Of a stretch of 64,000 nucleotides of DNA, positions 60,777 to 64,000 are shown one piece after another. The notes beneath the pieces were generated by a model that saw only the letters and a program-made list of their open reading frames with translations, did no database searches and had not been told where the DNA came from. The DNA is from Microbacterium horticulturae (GTDB lineage: Bacteria > Actinomycetota > Actinomycetes > Actinomycetales > Microbacteriaceae), in assembly GCF_029094505.1 (NCBI RefSeq), contig NZ_CP119108.1:2418001-2482000 (forward strand), in the 5' to 3' direction. Within the stretch, counting starts at the first letter, position 1; the number at the start of each line of letters is the position of its first letter. The position numbers and the translations under genes are program-made.

Positions 60777-62351
60777 ATGACAACGGCGTCCGTTCCCGCG
60801 AAGTCGGGCAAGGGAGGGGTCCGCGTCGGCGTTCAACGCTTCGGCACGTTCCTCTCCGGCATGATCATGCCGAACATCCCGGCGCTGATCGCCTGGGGTA
60901 TCTTCACCGCGTTCTTCATCGATGTCGGCTGGACCCCTGTGCCGGCGCTGTCGACCCTCGTCGGCCCGATGATCCACTACCTGCTGCCGCTGCTGATCGC
61001 CTACACCGGTGGTCACATGGTCTACGGCATGCGCGGCGCCGTGGTCGCCGCGATCGCCACGTTCGGCGTGATCAGCGGGTCGGACTATCTGATCGCGCAG
61101 TACAACCTGACGCAGCCTGCCGACAACCAGCTCGGCCAGATCCACATGTTCATCGGCGCGATGATCATGGCTCCGATCGCCGGCTACTCGATGAAGTGGC
61201 TCGACAAGCTCTGGGAGGGCAAGGTCAAGGCGGGCTTCGAGATGCTCGTCAACATGTTCTCGGCGGGCATCTGGGGCTTCGCGCTGGCCATCCTCGGCTT
61301 CTACCCGATCGCCTGGATCGTCAACGGCATCATGAACATCCTCAGTGCGGCGGTGAACTGGCTGGTCAGCGCGCACCTGCTGCCGTTGACGAGCATCCTC
61401 ATCGAACCCGCGAAGGTGTTCTTCCTGAACAACGCGATCAACCACGGCGTCCTCACCCCGCTGGGGCTCGAGCAGGCCGCAGGACCCGCGCACAAGTCGG
61501 TCCTGTTCCTCCTCGAGGCGAACCCCGGCCCCGGCGTCGGTCTGCTGCTGGCGTTCACGATCTTCGGAATCGGGGCGGCCAAGGCATCTGCTCCCGGTGC
61601 CGCGGTCATCCAGTTCATCGGCGGCATCCACGAGGTGTACTTCCCCTTCGCGCTGATGAAGCCGACCCTGATCATCGCGCTGATCCTCGGCGGCATGACC
61701 GGTGTGACGACGAACGTCGTGTTCAACACGGGTCTGCGTGCGCCGGCGGCACCAGGCAGCATCATCGCGGTGATAGCCCAGACGTTCCAGACCGACTATC
61801 TCGGGGTGATCCTCTCGGTCATCCTGTCGGCAGCGGTCACGTTCATCGTCGCGGCCATCATCCTGCGCGCGTCGCGCAAGAAGGACCTCGCCGCCGAGGC
61901 GGCCGGCACCGACACGTTCAGCACGGCGATCAGCCAGACCGAGTCGAACAAGGGCAAGTCGTCGGACGCGCTGTCGGGGCTGCGCAGCGGGGCGCAAGAG
62001 GCCGAAGAAGCGGCCGGCGTCCACGTCGCGAACCCGGTGGCTCAGGCATCCCGTCCCGTCAACAACATCGTGTTCGCGTGCGACGCGGGCATGGGGTCGT
62101 CGGCGATGGGGGCCAGCGTGCTGCGCAACAAGATCAAGAAGGCCGGCATCGAAGGGGTCACCGTGGTCAACAAGGCCATCGCGAGCCTCGACGGCTCGGC
62201 CGACCTGGTGATCACGCAGAACCAGCTCACCGACCGCGCTCGCGAGCGCACGCCCGAGGCGATCCACGTGTCGGTGGACAACTTCATGAACTCGCCGAAG
62301 TACGACGAGGTCGTGGACCTGGTGCGCGAGCAGCACCAGGATGGGCAGTAA
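60777..62351 (+). CDS. mtlA: PTS mannitol-specific EIICB component
   Basis: 524 residues. EIIC (about 20-345) is a mannitol-type membrane domain with eight or so helices (FLSGMIMPNIPALIAWG, YTGGHMVYGMRGAVV, the GGIHEVYFPF motif typical of mannitol/fructose EIIC). A linker leads to EIIB with FACDAGMGSSAMGASVL and phosphocysteine Cys435. Mannitol is taken up and phosphorylated to mannitol 1-phosphate. EIIA is encoded separately (mtlF, 62445). AGAGAAAG upstream of ATG 60777. Confidence 0.94.
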   Translation: MTTASVPAKSGKGGVRVGVQRFGTFLSGMIMPNIPALIAWGIFTAFFIDVGWTPVPALSTLVGPMIHYLLPLLIAYTGGHMVYGMRGAVVAAIATFGVISGSDYLIAQYNLTQPADNQLGQIHMFIGAMIMAPIAGYSMKWLDKLWEGKVKAGFEMLVNMFSAGIWGFALAILGFYPIAWIVNGIMNILSAAVNWLVSAHLLPLTSILIEPAKVFFLNNAINHGVLTPLGLEQAAGPAHKSVLFLLEANPGPGVGLLLAFTIFGIGAAKASAPGAAVIQFIGGIHEVYFPFALMKPTLIIALILGGMTGVTTNVVFNTGLRAPAAPGSIIAVIAQTFQTDYLGVILSVILSAAVTFIVAAIILRASRKKDLAAEAAGTDTFSTAISQTESNKGKSSDALSGLRSGAQEAEEAAGVHVANPVAQASRPVNNIVFACDAGMGSSAMGASVLRNKIKKAGIEGVTVVNKAIASLDGSADLVITQNQLTDRARERTPEAIHVSVDNFMNSPKYDEVVDLVREQHQDGQ

Positions 62352-62444
62352 GACACCGCGGACCGCTGCGGGGTCGGGCGGGCGTGAAGCCCCCGGCCCC
62401 GCAGCCCTCGGAACGATCAGCAGCACGAAGGGAAGGCGAGAGTC

Positions 62445-62885
62445 ATGGCACACGAGGTCCTCACCGTCGGTCAGGTGCGCATCCACACCGATGGCGCAAC
62501 GCAGGAGCAGGCGATGAAGGAGGCCGCCGACATCCTCGAGGCGGCCGGCGCCGTCACCAGCGACTACTACGACGCCATGCAGCAGCGTGAGCAGACCGTG
62601 TCGACGTACATGGGCAACGAGCTCGCCATCCCGCACGGCACGAACGAGACCAAGGACACGATCCTCGAATCCGGCCTCTCGGTCGTCCGCTACGACGGCG
62701 GCGTGGACTGGGGCGGCGAGCCGGTCACGTTCGTCATCGGGATCGCCGGCAAGGGCGGTGAGCACTTGGAGATCCTGTCGCAGATCGCCATCCTCTTCTC
62801 CGAAGAAGACGACGTCGCGAAGCTCAAGGCCGCCTCGACGCCCGAAGAGCTGTACGCACTGCTGGCCACCGTGAACGAATCATGA
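62445..62885 (+). CDS. mtlF: PTS mannitol EIIA component
   Basis: 146 residues. EIIA of the mannitol/fructose type, passing phosphate from HPr to MtlA. The active site [10 protein letters not shown] has His64. AAGGCGAG upstream of ATG 62445. The stop overlaps the mtlD start (ATGA). The 93-nt gap after mtlA holds no gene. Confidence 0.93.
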   Translation: MAHEVLTVGQVRIHTDGATQEQAMKEAADILEAAGAVTSDYYDAMQQREQTVSTYMGNELAIPHGTNETKDTILESGLSVVRYDGGVDWGGEPVTFVIGIAGKGGEHLEILSQIAILFSEEDDVAKLKAASTPEELYALLATVNES

Positions 62886-64000
62886 AGGCCGTCCATTTCG
62901 GCGCCGGCAACATCGGGCGCGGCTTCGTCGGGCTGCTGCTGCACGAGGGCGGCTACGAGCTCGTCTTCTCAGACGTGGCGGGTGCTCTCGTCGACGCCAT
63001 CAACGCCGTCGACTCCTACACCGTGCACGCGGTCGGCGAGGGCGGGGGCGACACCGTCGTCACCGGGTTCCGCGCGATCAACTCGGCCGAGCACCCCGAC
63101 GAGGTCGCCGACGAGGTCGCCTCGGCCGACGTGGTCACCACGGCGGTCGGGCCGACGATTCTGAAGTTCGTGGCGCCGCTCGTGCTGGCAGGACTGCGGC
63201 GGCGAGATGCGGCATCCACCCCTCTTCAGGTGATGGCCTGCGAGAACGCCATCAATGCGACCGACGTGCTGCGCGATGAGATCATCGCGGTCGCCGCCGA
63301 CGACTGGGACGCGCTGGCCGATCGGGTCGTGTTCGCGAACACCGCCGTGGACAGGATCGTGCCCGCCCAGCCGGAGGGCGCGGGGGTGGATGTCACGGTC
63401 GAGCCGTTCTACGAGTGGGCGATCGAGCGGCCGCCGTTCGGCGACAACCCGCCGCACCTGCCGGGCGCGCACTTCGTGCCCGAGCTCGCACCGTACATCG
63501 AGCGGAAGCTCTTCACGGTCAACACCGGGCATGCGACCACCGCCTACTTCGGCGCGCAAGCGGGGATCGAGAAGATCTCGGAGGCGCTGGCCGACGACGC
63601 CATCGCCGCGCGCGTGGCCGCCGCGCTGGAGGAGACCTCGGCGCTGCTGGCAGCCAAGCACGGCCTCGACCCGGACGAGCTCGCGCAGTACCGGGCGACG
63701 ATCCTCAACCGGTTCCGCAACCCTGCCCTCCCCGACACAGTGTGGCGGGTCGGGCGGCAGCCGCTGCGCAAGCTGTCGCGGCACGAACGGTTCGTGGGGC
63801 CGGCGGCCGAAGCCGCCGAGCGCGGGCTGACGGTCGACGGACTGGTGGCGGCGATCGGCGCCGCCCTGGCATTCGACGACGCCGAAGATCCGCAGTCCGT
63901 CGACCTGCAGCGCATGCTGCGCGAGCTGGATGCCGACGCTTTCACCGCCGAGGTGACCGGGCTGGCTGCGCCGCATCCGCTGTACCCGCGTGTGCGCGAG
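62882..64000 (+). CDS. mtlD: Mannitol-1-phosphate 5-dehydrogenase (3' end outside window)
   Basis: 373 codons visible, open to the window end; the family is about 380 residues, so only a few codons are missing. MtlD oxidises mannitol 1-phosphate to fructose 6-phosphate with NAD. It begins [20 protein letters not shown] (Rossmann loop) and has [28 protein letters not shown], and [17 protein letters not shown], the catalytic Lys-x5-His-like segment of the family. ATG overlaps the mtlF stop (ATGA). This completes the pathway from external mannitol to glycolysis. Confidence 0.95.
   Translation, partial: MKAVHFGAGNIGRGFVGLLLHEGGYELVFSDVAGALVDAINAVDSYTVHAVGEGGGDTVVTGFRAINSAEHPDEVADEVASADVVTTAVGPTILKFVAPLVLAGLRRRDAASTPLQVMACENAINATDVLRDEIIAVAADDWDALADRVVFANTAVDRIVPAQPEGAGVDVTVEPFYEWAIERPPFGDNPPHLPGAHFVPELAPYIERKLFTVNTGHATTAYFGAQAGIEKISEALADDAIAARVAAALEETSALLAAKHGLDPDELAQYRATILNRFRNPALPDTVWRVGRQPLRKLSRHERFVGPAAEAAERGLTVDGLVAAIGAALAFDDAEDPQSVDLQRMLRELDADAFTAEVTGLAAPHPLYPRVRE

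Noticed and set aside
59979-62765. 928-residue minus-strand ORF
   Set aside because: It is antisense to ptsI, mtlA and mtlF, which have full family motifs; the frame is open only because of high GC content.

Overview
The window reads as a chromosomal segment of a high-GC actinobacterium, most likely a Microbacterium-like member of the Microbacteriaceae. The grounds are GC-saturated third codon positions over most of the window, frequent GTG starts, many TANNNT boxes placed 6-7 nt before a start codon (leaderless transcription), and gene order. The order rmlA/B/CD, LCP protein, purE/purK, PH-domain protein, birA, accD-accE, maf, accA3, lpdA, purine nucleoside phosphorylase, phosphomutase matches the cell-envelope and acyl-CoA carboxylase neighbourhood known from Mycobacterium tuberculosis (Rv3266c-Rv3308), with extra genes inserted. 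No rRNA, tRNA, insertion sequence, phage gene or CRISPR array was seen.

Region 1 (1-14.6 kb, visibly less GC-rich) is a polyol-phosphate (teichoic-acid-like) polymer locus. It holds three glycerophosphotransferase-family polymerases, a fused cytidylyltransferase-reductase of the Acs1/Bcs1 (CDP-ribitol) type, two further IspD/TarI-type cytidylyltransferases, two pyruvyltransferases, a LicD-type phosphotransferase, a nucleotide-sugar epimerase, an OatA-like O-acyltransferase and a secreted BLIP-like protein. A short orphan membrane protein follows. Region 2 (15.5-18.9 kb) makes dTDP-L-rhamnose, with RmlC and RmlD fused in one protein.

Region 3 (18.9-28.1 kb) is a sulfate activation and sulfation module: two sulfotransferases, an APS kinase with an extra N-terminal ATP-sulfurylase-like domain, a TauE/SafE anion permease, the PAP phosphatase CysQ, CysD and CysN, then a third pyruvyltransferase. 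No sulfate reduction gene accompanies it, so PAPS is probably made here to sulfate a surface polymer. Region 4 (28.2-36.7 kb) holds a secreted tannase-like esterase, a Wzm/Wzt (TagGH) exporter, a secreted SH3b-repeat protein, a glycosyltransferase and an LCP ligase. Together regions 1-4 suggest a pyruvylated, acylated and possibly sulfated rhamnose/polyol-phosphate wall glycopolymer that is made in the cytoplasm, exported by Wzm/Wzt and attached to the wall by the LCP protein.

Region 5 (36.7-56.3 kb) is the conserved core: purEK, birA, acyl-CoA carboxylase (accD, accE, accA3), a NarL-type two-component system with an extra membrane partner, a TrmA-family methyltransferase, maf, a lipoprotein, an LpdA-type flavoprotein, a broken WXG100 gene, and a purine nucleoside phosphorylase-phosphomutase pair. 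Noncoding gaps here carry two unusual repeat classes. One is a dispersed 69-bp palindrome family. The other is arrays of a 10-bp site (CGAGGTCGTA) at an exact 20-bp period, on both sides of the phosphorylase-mutase pair. A candidate structured small RNA follows accE. Region 6 (56.4-64 kb) is a mannitol PTS regulon: an MtlR-type PRD activator, divergent from IIB-ptsH-ptsI-mtlA-mtlF-mtlD, with mtlD cut by the window end.
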